Of a DNA stretch of 64,000 nucleotides, positions 48,162-56,649 are shown piece after piece. Within the stretch, counting starts at the first letter, position 1. Every line of letters starts with the position of its first letter. Position numbers and translations under genes: made by a program. This DNA is from Curtobacterium sp. BH-2-1-1 (GTDB taxonomy: Bacteria > Actinomycetota > Actinomycetes > Actinomycetales > Microbacteriaceae), in contig NZ_CP017580.1 in the NCBI RefSeq assembly GCF_001806325.1, positions 2,604,001 through 2,668,000 on the forward strand, in the 5' to 3' direction. Under the pieces are notes generated by a model that was not told the DNA's origin, did not search any database, and was given only the letters and a program-made list of their open reading frames with translations.

Positions 48162-49115
48162 TCAGCCCTTCAGCGCGCCGGACGACAGCCCGGCGACGTA
48201 GAACCGCTGCAGCCCGACGTACAGCGCGATGCACGGGATCATCGCCACGACCGACCCGGCCACGAGGTTCCCGTACGACACCTGCCCGTACGCCCCGGTC
48301 TGCAGGTTGAGCAGCGCGACGGGCAAGGTGTAGAGCGAGTCCTTCGTGAGGAAGGTCAGCGCCCCGAGGAACTCCGTCCACGACGCCAGGAACGCGTACA
48401 GCGCGGCCGTCGCGGCACCCGGCAGCAGCAGCGGCCGCAGCACCGACACGACGACCCGGAAGCGGGAGGCGCCGTCGACGAACGCCGAGTCCTCGAGCTC
48501 CGTCGGGATCGACTCGAACGCGTTCCGCATCACGAACACCCCGAACGGCAGGTTCACCGTCGTGTAGAAGAGCACGAGCCCGAGCAGCGAGTTCGTGAGC
48601 TTCATCGCGTTCATCTCGAGGTACAGCGGCGTGAGGATCGCCTGGAACGGCACCATCATCGTCAGCAGCACCAGCCCGAAGACGACGCCGGAACCGCGGA
48701 ACCGGAACCGGGCGAACCCGTACCCGGCCATCGTCGCGATCACGGCGGTCAGGACGGCCGTGGCGATCGACACGACGAGCGAGTTCACGACGCCGGTGAG
48801 CAGGTGCGACGAGGGGCTGAAGACCGCGCCGAAGTTCTGCCAGCCGAGCTGGAAGAACGTCGCCGGGTCGGCCGCCTGCGTGATGACGGCCTCGGACTGG
48901 AAGGCCCGCAGGATCGACCAGATGAGCGGGACGCCGAACACCAGCGTCGCGCCGACCCCGGCGATGACGTACAGCGTGCGCTTCACCGCGGTGTCACGCG
49001 GGTGGCGCACGCTGCCCTGGTGGCGGCGACGGCGGCCTCCGTCGCCGGAGGTGGTGAGCGTGCGGGTGGACAGGTCCGGGGCCGCGAGGCCCGCACGGGA
49101 AGCGGTGGTGCTCAT
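48162..49115 (-). CDS. carbohydrate ABC transporter permease (MalG type), GH127-linked
   Basis: This 317-residue permease has a basic, hydrophilic N-terminus of about 40 residues, six helices and the EAA loop at about residues 210-235 (LEDSAFVDGASRFRVVVSVLRPLLLP); the first Ala of the EAA consensus is replaced. It is the last gene of a unit that begins with GH127. No ATPase gene is present. Likely substrate: beta-linked arabino-oligosaccharides, by context. Confidence 0.92.
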   Translation of the reverse strand: MSTTASRAGLAAPDLSTRTLTTSGDGGRRRRHQGSVRHPRDTAVKRTLYVIAGVGATLVFGVPLIWSILRAFQSEAVITQAADPATFFQLGWQNFGAVFSPSSHLLTGVVNSLVVSIATAVLTAVIATMAGYGFARFRFRGSGVVFGLVLLTMMVPFQAILTPLYLEMNAMKLTNSLLGLVLFYTTVNLPFGVFVMRNAFESIPTELEDSAFVDGASRFRVVVSVLRPLLLPGAATAALYAFLASWTEFLGALTFLTKDSLYTLPVALLNLQTGAYGQVSYGNLVAGSVVAMIPCIALYVGLQRFYVAGLSSGALKG

Positions 49116-49118
49116 GGC

Positions 49119-50069
49119 TCAGTCCTTCTCTCGCAGTGCCCAGAACTGGAACACGGTGACGGCGGCGATGACGACGACGAGGGCGATCGACTCGGCGGTC
49201 GCCGCGCCGAGCTGCAGGTTCACGAAGCCGCGGTTGTAGATCGCGTTGACGATCGTCGTGGTCTCCGTGCCCGGCCCGCCCTGGGTCAGGATGTAGAACT
49301 GGTTGAACGCGAGCAGTGACCCGATGACCGAGATGATCGCGCTGAGGGCGAGCGTCGAGCGGATCATCGGCATCGTGATGAGGCGTTCGGTCTGCCACCA
49401 CGAGGCCCCTTCGAGCTGGGCGGACTCGTACACCTCGTCGGGGATGCCCTGCATGGCGGACATCACGAGCACCATCGTCAGCCCGGACACCGCCCAGACG
49501 ACGAGCACGCAGATGAGCAGCGTCGCGAGCGGGCCGTTCACGAGCCACGCCGTGCTGCCGTCGGTGATCCCGAGCCAGCGCAGCACCATGTTCACCGCGC
49601 CGGAGTTCGGCTGCGCCTCGAGCACGAGCATGAACGACAGCGTGGTCAGCCCGACGACGTACGGCAGGAAGAACACCGTGCGCAGGAACGTCGACCCGCG
49701 CCGTCGGGCCCGGATGAGCACGGCGAGGAAGTACCCGAGCGCCAGGATCGGCACCGTCACGATCGCCGTGTAGAGCAGCGTGTACCCGATGGCGTGCACG
49801 AACGTCGGGTCCTGGAACAGCGTCAGGTAGTTCTGCAGTCCGATGAACCGGTACGGGCCGATCAGGGGCCAGTTCGTGAACGAGATGTAGAGCGCGAACA
49901 CCAGCGGCGCGAGGACGAACACCGCGACGAACACGATCGCCGGGGTGACGAGCACGGCGCCGGTGCGCGGCGGGTGCGTGAGCGAGTTCCGGGACGGACC
50001 CGGGCGGCTGACGCCACGGCCGACGGTCGGACGGCCGGCGCCGGTCCGTCGGTTGGAGACAGTGGTCAT
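49119..50069 (-). CDS. carbohydrate ABC transporter permease (MalF type), GH127-linked
   Basis: This 316-residue permease has six helices, the EAA loop YESAQLEGASWWQTERLITMPMIR at about 225-250, and FYILTQGGPGTETT before the last helix. The ATG at 50069 has AGAGAGG upstream. It ends 3 bp before the MalG-type start. A 36-bp tetranucleotide tract lies between it and the upstream binding-protein gene. Confidence 0.93.
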   Translation of the reverse strand: MTTVSNRRTGAGRPTVGRGVSRPGPSRNSLTHPPRTGAVLVTPAIVFVAVFVLAPLVFALYISFTNWPLIGPYRFIGLQNYLTLFQDPTFVHAIGYTLLYTAIVTVPILALGYFLAVLIRARRRGSTFLRTVFFLPYVVGLTTLSFMLVLEAQPNSGAVNMVLRWLGITDGSTAWLVNGPLATLLICVLVVWAVSGLTMVLVMSAMQGIPDEVYESAQLEGASWWQTERLITMPMIRSTLALSAIISVIGSLLAFNQFYILTQGGPGTETTTIVNAIYNRGFVNLQLGAATAESIALVVVIAAVTVFQFWALREKD

Positions 50070-50090
50070 GTCTGCACCTCTCTGTGCAAC

Positions 50091-50126
50091 GAGCGAACGA
50101 GCGAACGAGCGAGCGAGCGAACGAAC
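50091..50126. repeat. tetranucleotide (GARC)9 tract
   Basis: Nine 4-bp units, GAGC or GAAC, run without interruption between the binding-protein stop (50133) and the MalF-type start (50069). Such tracts can change length by slippage. Here that would alter only the spacing between the two genes. Confidence 0.85.
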
Positions 50127-50132
50127 GGTCGC

Positions 50133-51440
50133 TCAGGCCTGGACCTGGTCGAGGATGCGGGTGTAGTCCGACTGCGCCGTCTTCATGGCCGCAGCGGCCC
50201 CCGAGCCGAACACCGCCTCGCGGAACATCGCGAAGTACGGCGACGAGGGCTGGTTGACGAGCAGGTTGTACGCGAGCGTCTGCGGCGCGTACCCCTTCTC
50301 GATCGCGTCGAGCGGGCCGAACGCGAGCGGGTACTTCTTCCGGTACGCGGGCGTCGCGGCGTCGGACCGGGTCGGGAAGTACCCGCCGTCCGGCAGCGCC
50401 TGCTGTTGCTGCAGCCCGTTCGCGTACTGCATGAACGCCCAGCCCCCGGACGGGTTCGCCGCCCCGTTCGGGATGCACATGTTGTCGCCCCCGTCGAAGA
50501 ACGAGCGCTTGCCGTCCCACGACGGGATCAGCACCGTCTGCATCTTCGCGCGCATCGCCTTCGTCGCGGCGGGCACGGTCGCACCGTACGAGGTCGGGAA
50601 GATACCGACCTTGCCGGCCCGGAAGTCGGCGCCCCACGTGGTCCCGGCGTCCGCGTAGGTCGCCTTCGACAGCACGCCGTCCTTCCACAGCTGCCGGTAG
50701 AACTCGAGCATGCGTTCGAGCGCCTCGTTGCCGGTGATGTTCGCCGTCTGCTTGCCGACCTCGCCGGACATCATGTCGACGCCGGTGGCCCAGACGTGCG
50801 GCTGCGTGACGAACCCGATGATGCCGGCGGCGTTGCCCGAGATCGACCACCCGTACACGTCGTCGCCGGTCTTCCGGATCGCCTTCGCGGCGGCGAGCAG
50901 CGAGTCGAGGTCCTTCGTCGCGTCCTCGACGTCGAGGCCGGCCCGGTCGAACAGCTCGGTGTTGACGAACAACTGCGAGTTGTCCGCCAGGTACGGCAGC
51001 CCGTAGTACCGGTCGCGGTACTCGAGCAGCCGGAGGTGGCCGGGCGAGATCGCGTCGAAGTAGTCGAGCCCCTTGACAACGTCGGTGAGGTCGGCGAACG
51101 CCTCGCGGAAGATGAACAGCTGCGAGTTGATGTCGTCGATGTCCACGACGTCCGGCGGCTCACCACCACGGATCGCGGTCGCGAGCTTCGTCACGTACTG
51201 TCCGTCCGGCACGGGCGTCAGCTCGACCTGCAGCTTCGGGTTCGCCTTGTTGAACCCGGCGACGGCCGCCGTCAGTCCGGCCTGCGTCGCGGAGCGGCAC
51301 CAGACGTGCACGGTGCCGGTCGCGTTCCGGCCGAAGCTCGCGACGCGCGCGTCGACCTTCGGCAGGGTGCCGGAGCACCCCGCCAGGGCGAGGGCCGCCC
51401 CGCCGGCGAGACCGCCGGCGAGGAACGCTCTGCGGTCCAT
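50133..51440 (-). CDS. sugar-binding lipoprotein of the GH127-linked ABC importer
   Basis: This 435-residue solute-binding protein begins MDRRAFLAGGLAGGAALALAGC, a twin-arginine-like signal with lipobox LAGC. The mature protein has the family 1 pattern (TVHVWCRSATQAGLTAAVAGFNKANP; PDVVDIDDINSQLF; GGDNMCIPNGAANP). The ATG at 51440 lies 4 bp after the GH127 stop, so the two are co-transcribed. The substrate is inferred from GH127 to be beta-L-arabinofuranosides. Confidence 0.92.
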   Translation of the reverse strand: MDRRAFLAGGLAGGAALALAGCSGTLPKVDARVASFGRNATGTVHVWCRSATQAGLTAAVAGFNKANPKLQVELTPVPDGQYVTKLATAIRGGEPPDVVDIDDINSQLFIFREAFADLTDVVKGLDYFDAISPGHLRLLEYRDRYYGLPYLADNSQLFVNTELFDRAGLDVEDATKDLDSLLAAAKAIRKTGDDVYGWSISGNAAGIIGFVTQPHVWATGVDMMSGEVGKQTANITGNEALERMLEFYRQLWKDGVLSKATYADAGTTWGADFRAGKVGIFPTSYGATVPAATKAMRAKMQTVLIPSWDGKRSFFDGGDNMCIPNGAANPSGGWAFMQYANGLQQQQALPDGGYFPTRSDAATPAYRKKYPLAFGPLDAIEKGYAPQTLAYNLLVNQPSSPYFAMFREAVFGSGAAAAMKTAQSDYTRILDQVQA

Positions 51441-51444
51441 CGTG

Positions 51445-53421
51445 TCACCGCGCCAACGGGAGCCAGACGCGCATCGGCGCGGCTCCGCGGTTCGCCCAGG
51501 CGTAGTACGGGACCGCGGTGGCGGTGACGTCCTGGAGGCGCGTGGCGGCCGCCGTGGACCCGGCCGCGTCGTCGATGCTGGTCGCCGCACCTGCGTGATC
51601 CGTTCCTCCTGGACCGTCCAGTCGGCGGTACGGCCACGCTGCCTGCGCGTGCTCGGCCGGGGCATGTCCGGCGACGCGCAGCGTGACGACGCCGTCGAGG
51701 AGCCCGTCCTGGCGCTCCTCGGTGATCGGCGCGTCGGCGTCGACCGTCAGGTCGTCGACCGTGAAGCCCTGCTGGTCCGCCTGTTCGACCGCGTACACGA
51801 GCGGTCCGCGCTCGATGGCGACCTGCCCGCGTGCGGCGTCGATCCGGGCGTCGGCGACGTACCGGTGCGGCGTCGTGTCGAAGACGAGCTCGACGGTGTC
51901 GCCGGCCGTCCACTCGCGGTCGATGACGTGCAGCGTGCCCGCGGCGGGGCTGACCGTGCCGTCCGGACCCAGCACCGTCGTGGTGTCCGACCACGACGGG
52001 ATCCGCAGGCCGAGGGCGAGCGGGCCGTCCGCGGTGACGGTGACGACCACGCGGCCGTCGTGCGGGTACCCGGTCTCGACGTCGACCGGGCCGAGCGAGG
52101 CCGTGGCGTACTGGTGCAGCTGGAGGCCGCCGTCGGTCGCGGTGGCGAGGTAGCCGTCGAGGCTCGCGAACGTCCGCATGATGTTCGGCGGGCAGCAGGC
52201 GCAGTCGAACCAGCCGCGGCGGCCGTGCGCGGGGGAGCGGTTCTCGTCCTGGTGCGCGTGGTCACGCTGCTGCAGCGGGTTGACGTAGAAGTACTCGGTG
52301 CCGGCGAGGCTCACGCCCGCGAGGAACGCGTTGTACAGCAGGCGCTCGATCGCGTCGGCGTACACGGGCTTCCCGGTCGCGAGGAGCAGGCGCCAGGCCC
52401 ACTGGATCCCGCCGATGGCCGCACAGGTCTCGGCGTACCCGCGGTCGGTCGGGAGTTCGTACGGGTCGCCGAACGCCTCCCAGTCCCAGCGCGCGCCGAG
52501 ACCGCCGGTGATGAACGCCTTCGTGGCCATCATGTCCGCGAACTGCGTCTCGCTCGCGGTGAGGAGCTCGGTGTCGCCGGTCTCGATCGCGACGTCCACG
52601 GCGCCGGCCGCGAGGTACACGGCGCGGACCGCGTGGCCCTCGACGGTCGTGGCCTGGCGGCTCGGCACCCGGTCGGAGAAGTACGTCGGCTCGCCGCCGG
52701 CGCGCTCGATGATGCCGGTGCCCCGGGCGTCGACGAACCAGTGCGCGAGGTCGAGGTAGTCGCGGGTGCCGGTCTCGCGGTAGAGCTCGACGAGGCCCAT
52801 CTCGACCACCGGGTGGCCGTCGACGTCGCGGACCTTGCCGGGGCCGTCCCCGAACGTGCGGACGAGGTGGTCGGCGTTCTTGATCGCGACGTCGAGCAGC
52901 CCGGTGTCGCCCGTCGCCCGGTGCTGCGCCACGGCCGCCTGGTACAGGTGTCCGGCGCAGTACATCTCGTGGCTCCACTTGAGGTCCGTGTACCGCTCGC
53001 CCTTCCCGCGGATCTGCTGCACGGAGTCGAGGTAGCCGTCGTCGGCCTGCGCCTGGGCGTACAGGGCGGTGACCTCGCGCTGGAGTTCCAGCAGGTCCTC
53101 GGCGGGGGCTCGGCCGTACTCCCACGCCACCGCCTCGAGCCACTTCGTGACGTCGGAGTCCATGAAGATCGGGCCGGTCGCGTCGCCCTCCTCGAGACCG
53201 GCGGCGATGCGGAGGTTCCGGAAGTTCCCGGCAGCCTCGAGCAGGGCGTACCCGCCGCGGACCGCGTCGCGGCCGTTCCGCTCCTGTCGGAGGGCCCAGA
53301 AGCCGCCGGTGATCCGGGCGTCGCCCGTGGGCAGCGGACGGAGCGTCAGGTGCGCGTCCAGGGTCGGGAGGACCGGGGTCGCGGTGTGCGCGCGGCTGTC
53401 GGTCGCGAGCGTGGTGGTCAT
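51445..53421 (-). CDS. beta-L-arabinofuranosidase, GH127
   Basis: This 658-residue enzyme removes beta-L-arabinofuranosyl residues, found on hydroxyproline-rich plant glycoproteins, by a retaining mechanism with a Cys nucleophile. The zinc/thiolate site of GH127 (HypBA1: E338, C340, C417, C418) is matched by Glu331 and Cys333 in YAETCA and Cys409-Cys410 in CCPPN; Cys407 is an extra Cys nearby. The (alpha/alpha)6 barrel is followed by beta domains. No signal peptide, so it acts on imported oligosaccharides. It is the first gene of an operon with its own ABC importer and is divergent from a LacI regulator. TTGCGC and TAACGT on the minus strand, 17 nt apart near 53515, could be its promoter. Confidence 0.95.
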   Translation of the reverse strand: MTTTLATDSRAHTATPVLPTLDAHLTLRPLPTGDARITGGFWALRQERNGRDAVRGGYALLEAAGNFRNLRIAAGLEEGDATGPIFMDSDVTKWLEAVAWEYGRAPAEDLLELQREVTALYAQAQADDGYLDSVQQIRGKGERYTDLKWSHEMYCAGHLYQAAVAQHRATGDTGLLDVAIKNADHLVRTFGDGPGKVRDVDGHPVVEMGLVELYRETGTRDYLDLAHWFVDARGTGIIERAGGEPTYFSDRVPSRQATTVEGHAVRAVYLAAGAVDVAIETGDTELLTASETQFADMMATKAFITGGLGARWDWEAFGDPYELPTDRGYAETCAAIGGIQWAWRLLLATGKPVYADAIERLLYNAFLAGVSLAGTEYFYVNPLQQRDHAHQDENRSPAHGRRGWFDCACCPPNIMRTFASLDGYLATATDGGLQLHQYATASLGPVDVETGYPHDGRVVVTVTADGPLALGLRIPSWSDTTTVLGPDGTVSPAAGTLHVIDREWTAGDTVELVFDTTPHRYVADARIDAARGQVAIERGPLVYAVEQADQQGFTVDDLTVDADAPITEERQDGLLDGVVTLRVAGHAPAEHAQAAWPYRRLDGPGGTDHAGAATSIDDAAGSTAAATRLQDVTATAVPYYAWANRGAAPMRVWLPLAR

Positions 53422-53473
53422 GTCGCCTCCTTGCGATGTGACTCAGGCCGGGTCCGGTTCCGAGCTGGTTCCG

Positions 53474-53485
53474 GAAAACGGTTTC
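53474..53485. promoter_or_regulatory. candidate operator of the GH127 module
   Basis: GAAAACGGTTTC has the LacI-type form GAAA-N-CG-N-TTTC. It lies in the gap between GH127 (53421, minus) and its LacI gene (53587, plus), 53 bp before the GH127 start. It differs clearly from the arabinose operator. Confidence 0.6.
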
Positions 53486-53544
53486 TGCGGAGGACGTTAC
53501 GACACGACCTGGAGGCGCGCAAGGGCGTCTTCTCACATCGTGCG

Positions 53545-53550
53545 TATAGT
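53545..53550 (+). promoter_or_regulatory. -10 element TATAGT of the GH127-linked LacI gene
   Basis: A near-consensus -10, 36 nt before the GTG at 53587. No clear -35 is seen. The message would have a short leader with the ribosome binding site GGAAAGGGG. Confidence 0.5.
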
Positions 53551-53586
53551 CGTGGTCAGTTTCCCGCATCCGGAAAGGGGTTTGCC

Positions 53587-54636
53587 GTGACACTGGAGCG
53601 CGCTGGGCGGACCGTCCGGATCACCGACGTCGCGGCGCTCGCCGGCGTGTCGATCGGCACCGCCTCGAAGGCCCTGAACGGCACCGGGCAGCTCCGGGAG
53701 TCGACGCGCGCCCGGGTGAAGGACGCCGCCGAGAAGCTCGGGTTCGTCGGCGACGCCCGGGCCCGCGCGCTCTCCTCGGGACGGACCTACACGGTGGGCA
53801 TGATCACGACGGACTCGTTCGGCCGGTTCTCGATCCCGGTGCTCCTCGGTGCCGAGGACGCCCTCTCCGCCGGGCAGATGGCCGTGCTGCTGTGCGACAC
53901 CCGCGACGACCACGTCCGCGAGGCCCACTACCTCCGCTCGCTCGCCGCCCGCGGGGTCGACGGCATCATCGTGACCGGCCGTTCCGCCGACGCTCGGCCG
54001 CCGATCGACGTGCCGATCCCGGTCGTGTACGCGTTCACGCCCTCGACCGACCCGGACGACGTGTCGGTCACGCTCGACGACGCCGCCGGGTCGGCGGCCG
54101 TCGCCGCGCACGTGCTGTCGACCGGGCGTCGGCGGGTGGCGATCGTGACGGGGCCCGAGCGGCACCGGTCGGCGGTCCGGCGTGTGTCCGGCGCCACCGA
54201 GGTGCTCGGCGCGAGCCTCGTGGCCGAACCGCTGTACGGCGAGTGGTCGGAGCGGTGGGGGCGGCAGGCGGTGGACGTGCTGGCGCGGGGCGTGGGGCTC
54301 GCGTCGGCGGGGACCGGGGCCGGGGCGGCGTCCGGGTCGGGTGCGCTCGGCGTGGACGCGATCGTCTGCGGGAGCGACCAGATCGCGCGGGGCGTGTGCG
54401 ATCGGCTGCGGGAGCTCGGGCTGTCCGTGCCGGACGACGTCGCGGTCGCCGGGTTCGACGACTGGGACGTGATGGCGCTCGCGAGCCGGCCGCCGCTGAC
54501 CACGGTGGACCTGCGCCTCGAGGAGCTCGGGCGCGTTGCGGGTCGGGCGCTGCTCGACCTCATCGACGGGGGCGCTGCGGCGTCCGCGACCGTGACCCCG
54601 TCCCTGGTCGTCCGCGAGAGCACCGTCGGCGCGTAG
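53587..54636 (+). CDS. LacI family regulator of the GH127/ABC operon
   Basis: This 349-residue regulator has the helix-turn-helix RITDVAALAGVSIGTASKALNG with Ile-Gly at the specificity positions, quite unlike the arabinose regulator, and a ligand domain ending VAVAGFDDWDVMALASRPPLTTVDL. An Ala/Gly/Ser-rich insert (about residues 238-257) lies in the ligand domain. The GTG at 53587 is preceded by GGAAAGGGG. It is divergent from GH127. Its ligand may be a beta-arabino-oligosaccharide or a degradation product; this is inference. Confidence 0.9.
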   Translation: MTLERAGRTVRITDVAALAGVSIGTASKALNGTGQLRESTRARVKDAAEKLGFVGDARARALSSGRTYTVGMITTDSFGRFSIPVLLGAEDALSAGQMAVLLCDTRDDHVREAHYLRSLAARGVDGIIVTGRSADARPPIDVPIPVVYAFTPSTDPDDVSVTLDDAAGSAAVAAHVLSTGRRRVAIVTGPERHRSAVRRVSGATEVLGASLVAEPLYGEWSERWGRQAVDVLARGVGLASAGTGAGAASGSGALGVDAIVCGSDQIARGVCDRLRELGLSVPDDVAVAGFDDWDVMALASRPPLTTVDLRLEELGRVAGRALLDLIDGGAAASATVTPSLVVRESTVGA

Positions 54637-54670
54637 GGCCCGCGCGGGGCGCCAGCCGGCGGGCGGGCCG

Positions 54671-54810
54671 AGGTCGCACGACTCGCCGCGGCCTGGTCGG
54701 TCAGGTCGCACGACGTGCCGTTCGGGGCGGCGGCGAGCGGCAGTTCGTGCGACCTCGCCGAGCGCGGGCGGGCGGCGGCGTGCGGCGGCGAGCGGCGGTT
54801 CGTGCGACCT
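54671..54810. repeat. four copies of an 18-bp AGGTCGCACGA-NNN-GCCG element, two inverted
   Basis: Copies at 54671-54688 and 54703-54720 read forward; copies at 54738-54755 and 54793-54810 are inverted. Eleven bases at one end and four at the other are constant; three between them vary (CTC, GTG, AAC or ACT-type). Forward and inverted copies can pair, forming a terminator-like hairpin after the LacI gene. The rest of this 267-bp gap (54637-54903) holds two operators and no gene. Confidence 0.85.
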
Positions 54811-54833
54811 GGGCGGGCGCGGGCGTGGCGGCG

Positions 54834-54863
54834 TTGCGGGAGTGAGCGCTCACGTGCCAGGAT
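54834..54863 (+). promoter_or_regulatory. candidate araBDA promoter
   Basis: TTGCGG (54834-54839) and CAGGAT (54858-54863) are 18 nt apart. One operator fills the spacer and the second follows the -10 directly, an arrangement well suited to tight repression. Confidence 0.55.
54842..54853 (+). promoter_or_regulatory. GTGAGCGCTCAC operator (arabinose regulon, copy 4)
   Basis: Perfect 12-bp palindrome inside the spacer of the candidate araBDA promoter. Its centre is 22 bp from that of copy 5, two helical turns, so the dimers would sit on one face of the DNA. Confidence 0.92.
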
Positions 54864-54875
54864 GTGAGCGCTCAC
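54864..54875 (+). promoter_or_regulatory. GTGAGCGCTCAC operator (arabinose regulon, copy 5)
   Basis: Perfect 12-bp palindrome directly after the candidate -10, 28 bp before the araB start codon. Confidence 0.92.
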
Positions 54876-54903
54876 GGAGGACGACGAGGTTCTGGAGGAA
54901 CGC

Positions 54904-56649
54904 ATGGGCGACGACCGCAGGCAGCAGGTCGTGGACGGCCGCACCACGCTCGGGATCGAGCTCGGCTCCACCCGCATCAAGGCGTGCCTCGTGGACGAGG
55001 ACCTCGTCCCCATCGCGGCGGGCGCCCACGAGTGGGAGAACGAGTTCGTCGACGGGCGCTGGACGTACTCGCTCGAGGCCGTCGAGACCGGACTCCGCGC
55101 CGCCTACTCCGCCCTCGTGGCCGACGTCGAGGCCCGGTACGGCGTCACCCCGACGACCTACCGCGCCGCGGGCGTGAGCGCGATGATGCACGGCTACCTC
55201 GCGTTCGACGCCGCGGGCGAGCTGCTCGTGCCGTTCCGCACCTGGCGCAACACCTCGACCGGCCCCGCCGCCGAACGACTCAGCGATGCCCTCGGGTTCA
55301 ACATCCCGCTGCGCTGGTCCATCGCGCACCTGTACCAGGCCGTCCTCGACGACGAGCCGCACGTCGCCGACCTCGCGAGCGTCACGACGCTCGCCGGGTA
55401 CGTGCACCGACGGCTCACGGGGCGGGACGTCCTCGGCGTCGGCGATGCGAGCGGTGTCTTCCCGATCGACAGCACCCCGGCGGACAGCGGTCCGGGCGAC
55501 CCCGGCACGCGCGACTACGACGGCGCGATGCTCCGGACGGCCGAGGACCTGATCGGGGTCGGGGACCTCCGGGCGCTCCTGCCCGAGGTGCTCGTCGCCG
55601 GGGACGACGCGGGAGCCCTCACCCCCGAGGGCGCCGCGTGGCTCGACCCGTCCGGCACCCTGCTCCCTGGTGTTCCCCTCTGCCCGCCCGAGGGCGACGC
55701 CGGCACGGGCATGGTCGCGACGAACGCCGTCGCACCGCGCACGGGCAACGTCAGCGTCGGCACGAGCATCTTCGCGATGGTCGTGCTGGAGCACCCGCTC
55801 GCGACCCCGCACGAGGAACTCGACGTCGTGACCACGCCCTCCGGGGACGCCGTCGCGATGGTGCACTGCAACAACGGTGCGAGCGAGATCGCGAGTTGGG
55901 CGCGCGTGTTCGGCCGGTTCGCCGAGGCCGCGAGCGAGCGCACCGGCAGCACGGCACCGGACATCGACACCGTCTACGCGACGCTGTTGGCCGAAGCCGA
56001 GCACGCGGACCCCGACGCCGGCGGCCTGCTCTCCTTCAACTACCTCGCCGGGGAGCCCGTCACGCACGTCGAGGACGGCCGACCCCTGCTGCTCCGGACC
56101 CCGGACGCACGCTTCACGCTCGGCAACCTCGTGCGCTCCGAGGTGCACGGCGCCTTCGCCACCCTCGCGATCGGCATGGACGTCCTGCACGGCGAGGAGG
56201 TCCAGGTCGACCGGATGACGGCCCACGGCGGGCTCTTCCGGACGCCCGGTGCACCGCAACGCCTGCTCGCAGCCGCCCTCCGCGTGCCCGTCGCGCTCGA
56301 GGAGACCGCGGGCGAGGGCGGTGCGTGGGGGATCGCGGTGCTCGCCGCCTACCTCGAGCACACCGACCAGCACCTGGCGGACTTCCTCGCCGACACGGTG
56401 TTCGCCGGTGACGCCGTGCACGTGGCCGAGCCCGAGCCGGCCGACGTCGACGGGTTCCAGACGTACCTCGAGCGCTACAGGCGGGCACTGCCCGTCCAGG
56501 ACGTCGCCGCCGCAGCGACCCGCCCCGAGGCGACCTCCACAAACACCGACACCAGCGCCAGCGCGACCACCAGCGCGACCACCCCCGGAGCCGAGCCGAC
56601 GACGGCAGGCGAGCCGCGCCTCCAGGCCGAGAAGGAGCCGACCCGATGA
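54904..56649 (+). CDS. araB: L-ribulokinase (FGGY family)
   Basis: This 581-residue kinase is predicted to phosphorylate L-ribulose to L-ribulose 5-phosphate. The N-terminal FGGY domain begins [15 protein letters not shown] and has the substrate-region block [17 protein letters not shown]. In the C-terminal domain the phosphate loop is [14 protein letters not shown], and [19 protein letters not shown] with [15 protein letters not shown] are typical. It is of the ATPase-like FGGY type found in Gram-positives rather than E. coli AraB; the function rests on the araD-araA context. The last 60 residues or so are a Thr/Ser/Ala-rich tail absent from the fold, whose DNA contains a half family 1 repeat. 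The ATG at 54904 has GGAGGAA 4 nt upstream. Confidence 0.9.
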   Translation: MGDDRRQQVVDGRTTLGIELGSTRIKACLVDEDLVPIAAGAHEWENEFVDGRWTYSLEAVETGLRAAYSALVADVEARYGVTPTTYRAAGVSAMMHGYLAFDAAGELLVPFRTWRNTSTGPAAERLSDALGFNIPLRWSIAHLYQAVLDDEPHVADLASVTTLAGYVHRRLTGRDVLGVGDASGVFPIDSTPADSGPGDPGTRDYDGAMLRTAEDLIGVGDLRALLPEVLVAGDDAGALTPEGAAWLDPSGTLLPGVPLCPPEGDAGTGMVATNAVAPRTGNVSVGTSIFAMVVLEHPLATPHEELDVVTTPSGDAVAMVHCNNGASEIASWARVFGRFAEAASERTGSTAPDIDTVYATLLAEAEHADPDAGGLLSFNYLAGEPVTHVEDGRPLLLRTPDARFTLGNLVRSEVHGAFATLAIGMDVLHGEEVQVDRMTAHGGLFRTPGAPQRLLAAALRVPVALEETAGEGGAWGIAVLAAYLEHTDQHLADFLADTVFAGDAVHVAEPEPADVDGFQTYLERYRRALPVQDVAAAATRPEATSTNTDTSASATTSATTPGAEPTTAGEPRLQAEKEPTR

